A stretch of DNA of 64,000 bases, from NCBI RefSeq assembly GCF_900110835.1, contig NZ_FOJG01000002.1, forward strand, positions 3,736,698 through 3,800,697. The letters are read 5' to 3'. This document shows, in pieces, positions 63,401 through 64,000 of the stretch. Position 1 is the first letter of the stretch; each line of letters starts with the position of its first letter. This DNA comes from Chitinophaga arvensicola. GTDB taxonomy: Bacteria; Bacteroidota; Bacteroidia; Chitinophagales; Chitinophagaceae. Both the position numbers and the translations under genes were made by a program. Under the pieces are notes generated by a model that did not search any database, was not told the origin of the DNA, and saw only the letters and a program-made list of their open reading frames with translations.

Positions 63401-64000
63401 TCAGACCAGGTGTTCTTTCATTGCCTTTACGATAGCGTTGGAGCGGGAATTTACATCGAGCTTACGATAAATATTCATAATGTGGGAACGCACCGTTCCC
63501 ACACTGATATGACACCCTTCAGCTACTTGCTTGTAGGTGTCGCCATTTACCAGGCAACGAAGAATTTCTTTCTCCCGGGGCGACAATCCGTAGGGGTCCT
63601 GATAGACCTGTTTTTCTTTTTTGAAAAAGGCCAATACTTTGTTGACCGCCACTAAATTCGACTGCAAAGCCGTCTCATAAACCTGGGAAATAAATTCCGA
63701 CAGGGAGACAGGCGGTACATGATCCGTTTGAAATTTCTCTGTTGCTGCTGGCACCTGCGTTAAACCCTGTTCCGTCTCGTTCAGGGTAAGCAATAGCACA
63801 TTTATATCAGGGTAAGCTGCTTTTACTATGCTGGCGGCTTCTATCGCAGTCAATCCAGGTATCTCTATATCCATAAAAACCAGGTTGCAGATATCTTTTG
63901 CTAATTGTTGTAACAGTTCTGATGATTCGCTGCGTAATCCTGAAACCTCTAAAACACGCGCTTCTCCCAAACTACCAGGACTTATAGGCCGCACTTTTTT
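63401..64000 (-). CDS. LuxR-family DNA-binding response regulator (5-prime end cut by window edge)
   Basis: The frame is open to the edge of the window, so the true start lies beyond it. About 199 residues are visible. The receiver domain retains the phosphoacceptor aspartate in LVFMDIEIPG but lacks the first strand with its acidic pair. The C-terminal LuxR helix-turn-helix is complete (YGLSPREKEILRCLVNGD, VGTVRSHIMNIYRKLDVNSR). It presumably answers a histidine kinase outside the window. A GTG at 63992-63994 is not a convincing start because it would leave the receiver incomplete. Confidence 0.88.
   Translation of the reverse strand, partial: KKVRPISPGSLGEARVLEVSGLRSESSELLQQLAKDICNLVFMDIEIPGLTAIEAASIVKAAYPDINVLLLTLNETEQGLTQVPAATEKFQTDHVPPVSLSEFISQVYETALQSNLVAVNKVLAFFKKEKQVYQDPYGLSPREKEILRCLVNGDTYKQVAEGCHISVGTVRSHIMNIYRKLDVNSRSNAIVKAMKEHLV

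Overview
The window reads as a chromosomal segment of a Bacteroidota bacterium, most likely Chitinophagaceae and close to Chitinophaga. The evidence is a SusC/SusD pair, the Bacteroidota -7 promoter box TAnnTTTG in front of many genes, A/T-rich leaders in place of Shine-Dalgarno sites, an ECF sigma/FecR-style regulatory repertoire, and family-typical versions of TraB/GumN, CcmD and AMP nucleosidase. No insertion sequence, phage gene, CRISPR array or rRNA was seen. One tRNA (initiator Met) is present.

Layout. 1-5245: a gene tail, a traB-like/ECF sigma/membrane-protein operon on the minus strand, a SUFU-domain protein, a NIPSNAP protein and a LysR regulator. 5445-8004: a two-gene family 2A encapsulin operon, the shell protein overlapping by 14 bases a cysteine desulfurase with a long disordered N-terminal cargo region. 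This is the most distinctive system in the window. 8227-9592: tRNA-fMet, a YiaA-type protein and a long leader with a three-times repeated motif, leading into a SusC/SusD pair (9593-14220). 14330-16973: a fused alpha/beta 2-oxoacid dehydrogenase E1 divergent from a MarR regulator, with overlapping palindromes between them.

17093-35976 is mostly housekeeping: FAH-family hydrolase, prs-rplY-pth, radC, a Gfo/Idh/MocA oxidoreductase, ispD, queA, a double ABC ATPase with AMP nucleosidase, a stand-alone HsdR-N-like protein, glutamate dehydrogenase downstream of ccmB-ccmC-ccmD-like heme genes, accC, GtrA, thymidine kinase and Kdo transferase. 36086-42058 is a nucleotide-sugar operon for surface polysaccharide: DegT aminotransferase, UDP-glucose dehydrogenase, UDP-glucuronate decarboxylase, rmlB, rmlC, rmlD. 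tyrS and two amidohydrolase genes follow.

48842-64000 is more accessory: a Spy-like secreted protein, glycerate kinase, mannonate dehydratase, a MarR regulator, FecR divergent from an unusual sigma-like/transmembrane/TPR fusion, then a carbohydrate operon of an alginate-lyase-family protein and a 1418-residue GH95-GH36 fusion. The intergenic region upstream of that operon holds two LacI-type operators and a divergent AraC regulator. A siderophore-interacting protein and a truncated LuxR-type response regulator close the window.

How it fits together: the encapsulin operon probably makes a sulfur-handling protein compartment. The uronate and glycan genes at 49-61 kb probably feed host or plant polysaccharide sugars into central metabolism. 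The 36-42 kb operon exports sugars to the cell surface.
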